From Rhodoplanes azumiensis (lineage in GTDB: Bacteria > Pseudomonadota > Alphaproteobacteria > Rhizobiales > Xanthobacteraceae), in the NCBI RefSeq assembly GCF_042682915.1, contig NZ_JBHUIW010000014.1:62001-126000 (forward strand): a DNA stretch of 64,000 nt. The letters are read 5' to 3'. This document shows, one piece after another, positions 46,834 through 55,761 of this stretch; within the stretch, counting starts at the first letter, position 1, and each line of letters starts with the position of its first letter. Under the pieces are notes generated by a model. It was not told where the DNA came from and did not search any database. It saw nothing but the letters and a program-made list of their open reading frames with translations. Made by a program: the position numbers and the translations under genes.

Positions 46834-46936
46834 CGTGTCCCGGCGAACGCCGGGCCCCAGGGGCGGCGCGGCCGGCGTTCTCGTCCGATCGCCCGGGATC
46901 CCGGGTCACGGCACGGTGCGCCGCTCCCGGGACACG
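46834..46936. repeat. palindromic element bounded by CGTGTCCCGG / CCGGGACACG
   Basis: A 103-base segment between convergent genes with perfect 10-bp inverted ends and an internal GGGATCCCGGGTC palindrome. Its style resembles the other interspersed palindromes in the window, but it shares no end sequence with them. Confidence 0.55.
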
Positions 46937-46966
46937 AGGCGAATTGCCGTGGCGTCGTGATCGAGC

Positions 46967-49594
46967 CTACGCCGCCTCGGGCTGCGGGGTCGGGGCGAGG
47001 AGCGGAGCGCCGGCGAGCACGATGAGGCTGTCGCCGTAGCCGGCGGCGGCGAGGCGGGCGTGGGCGACGCCGGCGATCGGATCGGTCGGATCCGGCACCA
47101 CCAGCACGCCGCCGGGGGCGAGCTCGGCCATCTGGTCGGCGGCGATCACGTCGAAGGCGCCGGCGTCGATGATCACGTGATCGTAGGTGCGGGCGAGCGC
47201 GTCGATCATGGTGACGAAGCGCAGCGAGGCGAGCAGCGCCGCCGTGTCGGCCTCGCCGCGGCCGCGCGGCACGATGTGGGCGCGCGAGACCTTGTCGCGG
47301 GCGATGATCTCGCCGAACGTCGCCTCGCCCCGGATCATGTCGGTGACGCCCGGGCCGTCGCCGCCGATCGCCGCGGCGGCGCTGCCGGCGGGCTCGGCGC
47401 CGAGCCGCACCAGCACCACGAGCGCTTCGCGGGCGAGCAGCCGCGCCACCGCGGCGGCGGCCTGGGTGGTGCGACCGTCCGGCGCCGTGCCGAAGATCGC
47501 CACCTGGCGGCCGATGGCGCCGTCGCGCAGCCGCCCGGCGAGCTCGTCGACGGACGACAGCGTGACGGTCGCGGCGTTCGTCGGGCCGTCCGGCGCGGCA
47601 AGGTCCGGTGCGGCAAGGTCCGGCGCGGCAAGATTCGGCGCCGCGAAGCCCTGCCCCCTATTGGCCTGCCCCGAATTGGCCTGCCTCGCATCGGACTGCC
47701 CCGCGAGAGATTGCCCGGCTCGAACCGAGGCCAAGTCGTCATCGGCCACAGGCCCCTGCTCCGCCCGTCGGGGCATGTCCGCGGCGGGCTGCTCGGCCAC
47801 GGCATAGCGCGGTACGTCGCCACCGGGCGCGGCCGCCGGCGCGTCGGCGACGTGGGGCGTCGGATCGGCGAAGCCGGGCGGCTCGAGCGCGCGGGCCGAG
47901 GCGGCCGGATCGTCCGTCTCGGGCGTCCCGGAGGCGGCGTCCGCCGACGGCGGTGGCTCGGACGGCAACGACGGAATGGCGGGCGGCGCTCGCTCGGCCC
48001 ACAGGGTGCGGCCGAACAGGCGGCGGCCGGGCCGCGGCGGCTCCTCGAGCCGAGGCGTCGGCACGGGCGGCGCGACGGCGGCCGCCGGAGCGACCGGCGG
48101 CGCATCGCGGTAAGGAGCGGGCTCGCGATAGGCAGACGCCTCGCGATACGAGGACGAGGCCGGCTCGTGCCGCGGCAGGCCGGCCGGCGCCGGCGAGGCG
48201 GCGCGGATCAGCTCGCCGGCCGTGACGAGACCGGCGGCGACCAGGAAGGTGGCGAGCGTCGTCACCAGCACGATCGGCATCTTCTTGGGGAAGAACGGCG
48301 TGTTGGAGACGATGGCGCGGGAGATGACGCGGGCGTCGGCCGGCGCCGAGCCGATGCTCTCGCGGGCGGAGGCCTCGCGATACTTTCCGAGATAGGACTC
48401 CAGCAGGTCGCGCTTCGATTTGGCGTCGCGCTCCAGCGCGCGCAGCCGGACGTCGTCCTCGTTGCTGGTCGCCGCCTGGCGCTTGAGCCCGTCGAGCTCG
48501 GCCGTCAGCTTGGTCACCCGCTCGGCCGCCTCGCGCGCGTCGTTCTCCAGCGAGCGCACGAGCTTCTCGGCCTCGGAGCGGATCTGCCGGTCGTAGTCGG
48601 AGATCTGCGCCTTCAGCTCCTTGATGCGCGGATGGTTGTCGAGCAGCGTCGAATACTGCTCGGCGAGCTGGGCGCGCAGCGCGACGCGCTGCTCGGAGAG
48701 CCTGCGGATGAACTCGGAGTTGACGATCTCGGACGCCTCGATGGCGTCGCCCCGCCGCAGCATGTCGCGCAGGAGCCGCGCCCGCGTCTCGAGATCCGCC
48801 TTGCGGGCGCGCGCCGCACCGAGCTGGGTGTTGAACTCACCGAGCTGCTGGTTGGACAGCGTCGTGTTGTTGGTGCCGACGAACAGGTTCGAGTTGGTGC
48901 GGAAGCTCTCGACCCGCGCCTCCGCCTCGGCGACCTCGCGACGCAGACGGTCGATCTCGCCGGAGAGCCAGCGGCTCGCCGCCTGCATGTCCTCCTGCTT
49001 GTTGCCTTGCTGCAGCTTGAGATAGGTCTGCGCGATCGCGTTGGCGACGCGCGCCGCGAGCGCCGGATCGAAGGACTGGAACTCGACCGTGATGACCCGC
49101 GACTTGTCGACCGCGTAAGCCGTGAGCCGCTCGTACCAGGCGTCGAGAACGCGCTCCTCCGGCGTCATGCGGTACGGATCGCGCGAGACGCCGAGCGCCA
49201 CCAGCACGCGCTTGACCAACGACAGCCCGTCGATCGTCGGATCGAACTCGGGCCGCTTGGCGAGGTCGAGCTCGGCGATCACCTGGGTGGCGAGGTCGCG
49301 CGACAGCACGAGCTGCACTTGGCTCGTCATCGTCTCCTGGTCGGCGGCGCTGCGGTCGAAGCTGTTGCGATCGGCCTCCGGGCGCAGGAAGACGTTCTCA
49401 CGGCCTTCGTAGAGGATGCGCGTCTCCGACTTGTATCGGGGCGTCAGAACGTTCACGATCCCGGTCGCCACCAGGGCGGCGATCAGCGTCGGAACGACGA
49501 TCAGCCACTTGCGGCGCAACAGCGCGCGTCCGATCGCGCGCATGTCGAGCTCGCCGCGCGTGCCCACCGCCTCGGGGTCCGATCCGAACGACAT
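46967..49594 (-). CDS. Wzz/GumC-type polysaccharide chain-length protein with degenerate tyrosine-kinase domain
   Basis: An 875-residue inner-membrane protein. The Wzz domain starts at about residue 17 with a helix near 30-50 (WLIVVPTLIAALVATGI), a long periplasmic coiled coil (about 190-430) and a second helix near 445-465 (VLVTTLATFLVAAGLVTAG). A Pro/Ala-rich cytosolic linker with short repeats (about 480-690) leads to a CpsD-like ATPase fold (698-875). In that fold the P-loop reads GTAPDGRTT (702-710) and lacks the invariant lysine, and no tyrosine cluster is present. Such proteins control polymer length and export. CGGAG precedes the ATG at 49594. Divergent from the GT4 gene. Confidence 0.9.
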   Translation of the reverse strand: MSFGSDPEAVGTRGELDMRAIGRALLRRKWLIVVPTLIAALVATGIVNVLTPRYKSETRILYEGRENVFLRPEADRNSFDRSAADQETMTSQVQLVLSRDLATQVIAELDLAKRPEFDPTIDGLSLVKRVLVALGVSRDPYRMTPEERVLDAWYERLTAYAVDKSRVITVEFQSFDPALAARVANAIAQTYLKLQQGNKQEDMQAASRWLSGEIDRLRREVAEAEARVESFRTNSNLFVGTNNTTLSNQQLGEFNTQLGAARARKADLETRARLLRDMLRRGDAIEASEIVNSEFIRRLSEQRVALRAQLAEQYSTLLDNHPRIKELKAQISDYDRQIRSEAEKLVRSLENDAREAAERVTKLTAELDGLKRQAATSNEDDVRLRALERDAKSKRDLLESYLGKYREASARESIGSAPADARVISRAIVSNTPFFPKKMPIVLVTTLATFLVAAGLVTAGELIRAASPAPAGLPRHEPASSSYREASAYREPAPYRDAPPVAPAAAVAPPVPTPRLEEPPRPGRRLFGRTLWAERAPPAIPSLPSEPPPSADAASGTPETDDPAASARALEPPGFADPTPHVADAPAAAPGGDVPRYAVAEQPAADMPRRAEQGPVADDDLASVRAGQSLAGQSDARQANSGQANRGQGFAAPNLAAPDLAAPDLAAPDGPTNAATVTLSSVDELAGRLRDGAIGRQVAIFGTAPDGRTTQAAAAVARLLAREALVVLVRLGAEPAGSAAAAIGGDGPGVTDMIRGEATFGEIIARDKVSRAHIVPRGRGEADTAALLASLRFVTMIDALARTYDHVIIDAGAFDVIAADQMAELAPGGVLVVPDPTDPIAGVAHARLAAAGYGDSLIVLAGAPLLAPTPQPEAA
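47588..47642. repeat. in-frame 15-bp repeats inside the Wzz-type gene
   Basis: GTCCGGCGCGGCAAG and variants, three full copies plus a diverged fourth, encoding LAAPD repeats in the linker. Confidence 0.85.
47660..47704. repeat. second in-frame 15-bp repeat inside the Wzz-type gene
   Basis: ATTGGCCTGCCCCGA and two variants, encoding QANxG-type repeats in the same linker. Confidence 0.8.
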
Positions 49595-49821
49595 CCTGCA
49601 AACTCCGCACTCAGAGACTACGCACGCCGCTCGATTACACTCTATTATGGTTGCCGGCGGGTTAATCGTCACCCCCTGGGCGGGATCTGCGCCGCAACAC
49701 CGGCTCAACCTTGACAGACCGTGTGCGGTGTCATGGATTCATCGCAGGGTCCGTCCGGCCGCCGGTCCCCCGATCCGCGGCATCCCCCACACGAGACGCG
49801 AGCCTGCGGAGGATGCGGTTC

Positions 49822-51198
49822 ATGGACGTGCCGGTTCGCTTGAGAATCGTGCACGTCGTGCGCGCGCCGATCGGCGGAATCTTCCGTCACGTCTGCGACC
49901 TCGCCACCGCCCAGAGCGCCGCCGGCCACGCGGTCGGGATCGTCTGCGATTCGCGCACCGGCGGGAATTTCGAGGCGGCCGCGATCGCTGCCGTCGCCGA
50001 CCGGCTCGATCTCGGCGCGGCCCGCCTGCCGATGCGGCGCGACGTGTCGCCGGCCGATGTCGGCGCCCTGATGCGGCTGACCCGCCATATCGACGCGATG
50101 GCGCCCGACGTCATCCATTGTCACGGCGCCAAGGGCGGCGTCTATGGCCGGCTGATCGGCGCCTGGCTCGGCCGGTCGCGACCGATCGCCGTGCTCTACG
50201 CCCCGCACGGCGGCAGCCTGCATTACGCGGTCGGCTCGCTCGAGGGCCGGTTCTACTTCGCCATCGAGCGAGCGCTGGAGCGGGTCACCGACGCGCTCGT
50301 CCATGTCAGCGCCTACGAGGCGGAGACCTACCGCCAGAAGATCGGCCCGCCGCGCTGCCGCGCCGTGGTGATCCACAACGGCCTGCGCGAGGCCGAGTTC
50401 GAGCCGGTGATCCCGCGCCCGGACGCCCGCGACCTCCTGTTCCTCGGGATGTATCGCGAGCTGAAAGGGACCGACGTGTTCCTGGAGGCGATCGCCAAGC
50501 TCCAGAGCCGCTATGGCCGCCGCGCCACCGCCCACCTGTTCGGGCAGGCCGAGGACGAGGGCCGGGCCCGCTACCAGGCGCTCGCCGAGACGCTCGGCAT
50601 CGCCGACCGGGTGACGTTCCACGACCCCGCCCCCACCCGCGAGGCGTTCGCCTTCGGGCGCAACGTGGTGGTGCCGTCGCGGGCCGAGTCGATGCCCTAC
50701 ATCGTGCTGGAGACGATCGCGGCCGGCCTGCCGATCGTCGCCACCCGGGTCGGCGGCATCCCCGAGATCTTCGGGCCGCGCGCCGGGGAGCTGGTGCCGC
50801 CCGGTGACCCGGACGCGCTGGCGACCGCCCTGCAGGGACTGTTGGCCGATCCGGTGCGCGCCCAGATCGACGCCGCGGCGCGCTACGACTGGGTGCGCCC
50901 ACGCTTCCACATCGACACGATGCAGCGGCGCGTCGACGAGCTCTACCGCGAGATCCTCGCCGGCAAGGCGGCCGCCTTCCGGGCCGCGGCGACGGCTCGC
51001 CCGGCGCCGCCGCGACGCCCCCGTGGCACGGATGCCGGCGAGGCGCGCGCGGCCGAAGCACGGGCCTCCGAGCCGCGAGCGAACGAGTCTCGGGTGGACG
51101 CGCCGTTGCCGCGGCGTATTCTCGACGCCGGGTCGGTCGTGCGACGCCCGGCCCCGCGCTCGATCACGGCGCCCTTGCGGCTCGCCCCGGTGGTCTAG
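49822..51198 (+). CDS. glycosyltransferase family 4 protein
   Basis: A 458-residue GT-B enzyme. The N-terminal half has IVHVVRAPIGGIFRHVCDLA and the substrate-side loop IHCHGAKGGVYGRL. The C-terminal donor-binding half has FLGMYRELKGTDVFLEAI and VVVPSRAESMPYIVLETIAAGLP with the EX7E pair, then ATRVGGIPE. A disordered Ala/Arg-rich tail (about 395-458) is unusual. The ATG at 49822 is chosen because GGAGG at 49808-49812 is nine bases away; the ATG at 49813 touches the ribosome-binding site. It probably adds a sugar to the lipid-linked repeat unit. Confidence 0.9.
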   Translation: MDVPVRLRIVHVVRAPIGGIFRHVCDLATAQSAAGHAVGIVCDSRTGGNFEAAAIAAVADRLDLGAARLPMRRDVSPADVGALMRLTRHIDAMAPDVIHCHGAKGGVYGRLIGAWLGRSRPIAVLYAPHGGSLHYAVGSLEGRFYFAIERALERVTDALVHVSAYEAETYRQKIGPPRCRAVVIHNGLREAEFEPVIPRPDARDLLFLGMYRELKGTDVFLEAIAKLQSRYGRRATAHLFGQAEDEGRARYQALAETLGIADRVTFHDPAPTREAFAFGRNVVVPSRAESMPYIVLETIAAGLPIVATRVGGIPEIFGPRAGELVPPGDPDALATALQGLLADPVRAQIDAAARYDWVRPRFHIDTMQRRVDELYREILAGKAAAFRAAATARPAPPRRPRGTDAGEARAAEARASEPRANESRVDAPLPRRILDAGSVVRRPAPRSITAPLRLAPVV

Positions 51199-51349
51199 CC
51201 CACTGTTTACCAGTTTACGTGAATGCCCACGCGAGAAGCGTCGACGTTTACGCGTCCGTGGCCATTTTTACGTATGCCGGAAGCGGAACGACGGCGGGCC
51301 GTCACGGCCGCCGCGCGGTCCCGCTCCGCAGCCCCCCGGAGGCATCGAC

Positions 51350-52873
51350 ATGGCGATCGCAGCTCCACCCATGAACGGCTCGCCGCCCGGACGTCCGGGC
51401 AGCCACTCCGCCGTCCCGCGCGAGCTCGGGCCGCTGGCCCGCAAGATCGCCGAGGAGCCGATCCCCGACGCGATCTCCCCGGTCGTGCTGACCGGCGGCG
51501 CCCGCATCGTCGAGTTCCTGCTCGTCGTCGTCACCGGCATCGCCGTGCATGCCGTGTGGCTCTACCCGGCCGAGGGCTTCGAGCCGATCTACCTGATCGT
51601 CGAGCTCGCGGTCGCCACGGCGGCGATCATCGGCTTCCAGATGGTCGACATCTACAACGTGCAGGCCTTCCGCTCGCACGTCTATCAGCTCGGCCGCATG
51701 TGGCTCGCCTGGACGGCCGTGTTCCTGCTCGCCCTCGCGCTCTCGTTTTTCGCCAAGTACGAGTATTCCTTCTCGCGCGCCTGGACGGCCGGCTGGTACG
51801 TGACCGGCATGGTGGTGCTGTTCGCCTGGCGCACCGGCCTCGGCTGGCTGGTGCGGCATTGGGCCGACCAGGGACGACTGATCCGCCGCGTCGTGATCGT
51901 CGGCGGCGGCCGCGAAGGCGAGGCGCTGGTGCGCGCCATCGGCGCCGAGGCGCATTCCGACCTGCGGATCTGCGGCGTGTTCGACGACCGTGGCGACGAC
52001 CGCTCGCCCTCGGTGGTCGCCGGCGTGCCGAAGCTCGGCACCGTCGACGATCTCGTCGAGTTCACCCGCCGCACCCGGGTCGACCTGATCCTGGTGTCGC
52101 TGCCGCTCACCGCGGAAGACCGCGTGCTGCAGATGGCGCGCAAGCTGTGGGTGCTGCCCGTCGACGTGCGGCTCGCCGCCCACATGAACCGGCTGCGCTT
52201 CCGCCCGCGCGCCTATTCCTACATCGGCAACATCCCGGTGCTGGACATCTTCGACAAGCCGATCGCCGACTGGAACCTGGTGATCAAGTCGGTGTTCGAC
52301 CGCGTCGCGGCGTTCCTGATCCTGGTCGCCATCTCGCCCGTGATGCTCCTGACCGCGCTCGCCATCAAGCTCGACAGCAAGGGGCCGGTGTTCTTCAAGC
52401 AACGCCGCCTCGGCTTCAACAACGAGGTGATCGAGGTCTACAAGTTCCGCTCGCTGCGCCACGAGCACGCCGATCCGGACGCGAAACGGGTCGTCACCAG
52501 GGGCGACGATCGCGTCACCCGGGTCGGACGGTTCATCCGCAAGACCTCGATCGACGAGCTGCCGCAGCTCATCAACGTGCTGCGCGGCGATCTCTCGCTG
52601 GTCGGTCCGCGACCGCACGCCATCCACGCGCCGCTCGCCAACAAGCTGTGGGACGACGTGGTCGACGGCTACTTCGCCCGCCACCGGGTAAAGCCCGGCA
52701 TCACCGGCTGGGCCCAGATCAACGGCTGGCGCGGCGAGCTCGACACGCCCGAGAAGCTGCAGCAGCGCGTCGAGCACGACCTTTACTACATCGAGAACTG
52801 GTCGCTGCTGTTCGACCTCTACATCCTGCTGCGGACGCCCTTCGCGCTCCTCGAGACGGAGAACGCCTATTGA
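51350..52873 (+). CDS. undecaprenyl-phosphate glucose phosphotransferase (WcaJ/ExoY type)
   Basis: A 507-residue polyisoprenyl-phosphate hexose-1-phosphate transferase that primes the repeat unit. It has four N-terminal helices (about 50-175), a CoA-binding-like Rossmann middle (VVIVGGGREGEALVRAI, about 183-200), one more helix (about 320-345) and the catalytic domain with GPVFFKQRRLGFNN, KTSIDELPQLINVLRGD and SLVGPRPHA, ending VKPGITGWAQINGWRG. GGAGG lies eight bases before the ATG at 51350. It overlaps the polymerase gene by four bases. Confidence 0.95.
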   Translation: MAIAAPPMNGSPPGRPGSHSAVPRELGPLARKIAEEPIPDAISPVVLTGGARIVEFLLVVVTGIAVHAVWLYPAEGFEPIYLIVELAVATAAIIGFQMVDIYNVQAFRSHVYQLGRMWLAWTAVFLLALALSFFAKYEYSFSRAWTAGWYVTGMVVLFAWRTGLGWLVRHWADQGRLIRRVVIVGGGREGEALVRAIGAEAHSDLRICGVFDDRGDDRSPSVVAGVPKLGTVDDLVEFTRRTRVDLILVSLPLTAEDRVLQMARKLWVLPVDVRLAAHMNRLRFRPRAYSYIGNIPVLDIFDKPIADWNLVIKSVFDRVAAFLILVAISPVMLLTALAIKLDSKGPVFFKQRRLGFNNEVIEVYKFRSLRHEHADPDAKRVVTRGDDRVTRVGRFIRKTSIDELPQLINVLRGDLSLVGPRPHAIHAPLANKLWDDVVDGYFARHRVKPGITGWAQINGWRGELDTPEKLQQRVEHDLYYIENWSLLFDLYILLRTPFALLETENAY

Positions 52874-54165
52874 GCGCGATCGAGATGCCGCTCGCCGGCG
52901 CACTGCCGGGCGGCTCCGCCGCGGCGCGCGCGCCGGCGGCCGCCACCACGGCGGGCGAGCGGCTACGCCTCGCGCTGATCTTCCTGATCGCCTTCACCAG
53001 CGGCTTCGTGCAGCGCGAGCCGGCGCCCTACGAGCTGATCGTGTCGATCGCCATCGTGGTGTTCGCCGTGAGCGGGTTGACGCTGCGCACCACGCTGCTG
53101 CCGCTGCTCGCCCTCCTGATGATCCAGAATCTCGGCTATCTCGTCTCGCTGATGCCGGTGATCGAGCTCGAACGCACCGCGATGTGGACGGGGGTGACGA
53201 GCTTCCTGTCGATCTCGACCCTGTTCTTCGCCATGGTGCTGTCGCAGAACACGGCGCAGCGCCTCGACGTGCTGATCCGCGGCTACATCGGGGCCGCGCT
53301 CGTCACGGCGGCGATCGCGGTCCTCGCCTTCTTCCGCGTGCTGCCGGGGTGGGACCAGTTCCTGCTGTACGACCGCGCGGCCTCGACCTTCAAGGATCCC
53401 AACGTGTTCGGGCCGTTCCTGGTGCTGCCCGGGCTGGTGTTGCTGCAGCGCATGGTCTCTGCGACCGAGATCAAGCGGCTGTTCGCCGACGGCATCAAGC
53501 TGCTGGTGATCGCGGCCGGCCTCCTGCTCACCTTCTCACGCGGCGCCTGGGGGCACTTCACGGTGTCGGCGATCGTGATGCTCGGCCTCACCTACGTCAC
53601 CACCCGCTCGGCGACCGACCGGTTCCGCATCGCATTCCTCTCGGCGGTCGGCGTCGTCGTGCTGGCCGGTCTCGTGGTGCTGCTCCTGTCCTTCGACGTG
53701 GTCGGCGACATGTTCAAGGTGCGAGCCAATCTGGTGCAGGACTACGACGCCGGCGCGCAGGGCCGGTTCGGCCGCCACGTCGCCGGCGCGCTCCTGATCT
53801 TCGAGCTGCCGTGGGGCGTCGGGCCGCTGCAGTTCTCGAAGGTGTTCTCGTTCGAGCCGCACAACTCGTTCATCAGCGCCTTCATGAACGGCGGCTGGAT
53901 CGCCGGCACGACCTGGCTGGCCCTCACCGTGATGACCCTCGTGCTCGGGCTGCGCCACGCCTTCGTGCGCACGCCCTGGCAGCCGATCTTCATCGCCGCC
54001 TACGCGGCCTTCGTGGGCGAGGTCGGCGAGAGCTGGATCATCGACGTGGCGCACTGGCGCCACTACTTCCTGATCATGGGAATCGTCTGGGGGTTGATCG
54101 CCGCGGGCCGTGTCGCCCCGGCGCAGCCCGATCCGGCGACCTGTCGCCGGCCGCAGCCGGCGTGA
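52870..54165 (+). CDS. O-antigen polymerase/ligase-like membrane protein (Wzy/WaaL)
   Basis: A 431-residue polytopic protein with about eleven helices. The large periplasmic loop region holds YDRAASTFKDPNVFGPFLVLPGL and later GRHVAGALLIFELPWGVGPLQF and EPHNSFISAFMNGGW, matching the Wzy_C/ligase family, which polymerises or ligates polysaccharide units. The start is a TTG overlapping the stop of the priming transferase: GGAG at 52858-52861 lies eight bases before it, whereas the next ATG (52885) has no ribosome-binding site. Coupled translation with the priming transferase is expected. Confidence 0.88.
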   Translation: MSAIEMPLAGALPGGSAAARAPAAATTAGERLRLALIFLIAFTSGFVQREPAPYELIVSIAIVVFAVSGLTLRTTLLPLLALLMIQNLGYLVSLMPVIELERTAMWTGVTSFLSISTLFFAMVLSQNTAQRLDVLIRGYIGAALVTAAIAVLAFFRVLPGWDQFLLYDRAASTFKDPNVFGPFLVLPGLVLLQRMVSATEIKRLFADGIKLLVIAAGLLLTFSRGAWGHFTVSAIVMLGLTYVTTRSATDRFRIAFLSAVGVVVLAGLVVLLLSFDVVGDMFKVRANLVQDYDAGAQGRFGRHVAGALLIFELPWGVGPLQFSKVFSFEPHNSFISAFMNGGWIAGTTWLALTVMTLVLGLRHAFVRTPWQPIFIAAYAAFVGEVGESWIIDVAHWRHYFLIMGIVWGLIAAGRVAPAQPDPATCRRPQPA

Positions 54166-54190
54166 GCCGAATCGGTCTGCCGGGACATCC

Positions 54191-54221
54191 GTGATTCCGG
54201 GGCGCGCCACCCCGGAACGAC
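54191..54221. repeat. short palindrome related to 5258-5360
   Basis: GTGATTCCGGGGCGCGCC with the complementary CCCCGGAACGAC, lying between convergent genes; a short, diverged relative of the element at 5258-5360. Confidence 0.5.
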
Positions 54222-54232
54222 GAGGCCGCGCC

Positions 54233-55066
54233 TCAGCCCTGCACCCGCACGTATTGCTGATACGAATAGCGGGTGCCGATGCCGTGGCGGAACAGGAAGT
54301 CGTCGATCGCCACCATGGGCTTCATCAGCTTGCCGCGCAGGAGATAAAGCGAGGCGAGCGCGAAGAACTCCATGCGCGGATGCTCGGTCGTCACGTCGAA
54401 CACGCCGCGCAGCGTCGCGATCTCCGACGGGGTGAGCGGAAACTCGTGCTCGTCGCCGTATTTCGGCACCCACAGCTTGCCGACGACGTGCTTACGGAAC
54501 CACAGCAGGAGATCGCTCGCCGCGTTGTTCTCCCAGAAGAAGGCGCGGCCGCCCGGGCGGATGGTCCGGCGCAGCGTCTGGCAGAACGCGCCGAACGGTT
54601 CGAGGTGGTGGAGGATCATCGAGCCGTAGACGAAGTCGACGGGCCCGAGCGTGTCGATCGTCATCGCGTCGCAGACGACCGGCCGCACCCGCGTGACGCC
54701 GCGCGCCCGGCAGCGTTCGGTGAGCGACGCGATCGCCACCGGCGAGGCGTCGACCGAGATCACGTCCGCGCCGAGCTCGGCGAGCAGCAGCGAGGAGGCG
54801 CCGGCACCGCAGCCGAGATCCAGCACGGTCTTGCCGGAGAGATCGCCGAACCAGGCGGCGGCCGCCCGGATGGCCTCGCGCGCCTCGTCGGAGAGCTCCT
54901 TCGAGTAGATCGGATTGGTCGTGTAGACCTCGTCCCAGAAGCCGGCGGAGATCGAGGCGCCCTGCGGCTTCGGCGCGTCGGGCGCCGTCGCTGCCCCTTG
55001 CGGCGCCGGAGCGCCGTGCGGCGCCGACACGGCGCCGTTCGCCTTCGCGGAAACGGCCTGGGTCAT
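54233..55066 (-). CDS. class I SAM-dependent methyltransferase
   Basis: A 277-residue enzyme with a Pro/Ala-rich first 35 residues and a methyltransferase domain at about 60-180: VLDLGCGAGASSLLLAELGA (motif I), SVDASPVAI (motif II), YGSMILHHLEPF (motif IV). The C-terminal part (about 190-277) is family-specific. CCGGAGGATCC before the ATG is a strong ribosome-binding site. It closes the polysaccharide locus and may modify its product; the acceptor is unknown. Confidence 0.88.
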   Translation of the reverse strand: MTQAVSAKANGAVSAPHGAPAPQGAATAPDAPKPQGASISAGFWDEVYTTNPIYSKELSDEAREAIRAAAAWFGDLSGKTVLDLGCGAGASSLLLAELGADVISVDASPVAIASLTERCRARGVTRVRPVVCDAMTIDTLGPVDFVYGSMILHHLEPFGAFCQTLRRTIRPGGRAFFWENNAASDLLLWFRKHVVGKLWVPKYGDEHEFPLTPSEIATLRGVFDVTTEHPRMEFFALASLYLLRGKLMKPMVAIDDFLFRHGIGTRYSYQQYVRVQG

Positions 55067-55683
55067 GGATCCTCCGGCGGGCGCACGGCCACTGTCGCGA
55101 CCCGAGGGGGGCGCGCCCGAGACCTCGACTGATACGCGGCCGGCGTTGGTTTTAGCTTAACGCGACGCCCCGCCCGCACACGTTGCCGCGAGGTGACCGT
55201 GTGGTGGTTCCGTGGTGGTCGCGGTCCCCTCACCTTTCCCGTTTGGCAGCAAAACCGAACGTCGCTTCGCGGCGGCAGCGCGTCTCGGCGGCAGGTTTCC
55301 GGCGGCAGGGTTTCCGGCGGGAGCGAGTCACGGCGGAAGCGATTTACGGCAGAAGAGATTTGCGGTGAAAACGTTTTTACCTGTCCTCCGGAGCTTCCCT
55401 CCGGAGCTCCGCTCGCGGCCGCCGCGCACCCGCGCCGGGGTTCGGGTGGCCGGCCGAGGCGGTGCCCTGTCGGGGCTCCGCGACCCGCAGGAACAGACCG
55501 CAAACCCAGACGCAGACCTGTCCACCATCGTCCCGGCCCGAAGTGTCGACCATCGTCCCGGTCGACCAGTGTCGCCCCCGGTTCGCCCCCGCCCGCAGCC
55601 ATGCAGACCGGACCCGCAGCCGGCCGATCGCGCCGCCGGCGCGGTTGCGCCGGCCCGGCCGCCTCTCTATAGTCCCGGCCGCT
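55067..55683. other. intergenic region before tRNA-Pro
   Basis: 617 bases without a supported gene. It holds the degenerate repeat cluster at 55271-55372 and otherwise only Arg/Pro-rich shadow frames. Confidence 0.5.
55271..55372. repeat. degenerate 14-17-bp tandem repeats, about seven units
   Basis: Units of the form GGCGGMAGSGTTTC follow one another, decaying in GC content from left to right and ending in an AT-rich GGTGAAAACGTTTTTA stretch. No gene contains them. Confidence 0.55.
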
Positions 55684-55761
55684 CGGAGCGTAGCGCAGCC
55701 CGGTTAGCGCACCAGTCTGGGGGACTGGGGGTCGCGAGTTCAAATCTCGCCGCTCCGACCA
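55684..55761 (+). tRNA. tRNA-Pro (anticodon GGG)
   Basis: Begins CGGAGCGTAGCGCAGCC, anticodon stem CCAGT/ACTGG around CTGGGGG (anticodon GGG), T arm TTCAAAT, ends CGCTCCGA with an encoded CCA. All arms pair. Stand-alone gene. Confidence 0.96.

Noticed and set aside
46967..47500. Active BY-kinase domain
   Set aside because: The P-loop lysine and tyrosine cluster are absent, so it is described as degenerate instead.
44172..55066. Horizontally acquired polysaccharide island
   Set aside because: GC content and codon use look the same as the neighbours, and no integrase, tRNA junction or direct repeat borders the locus.
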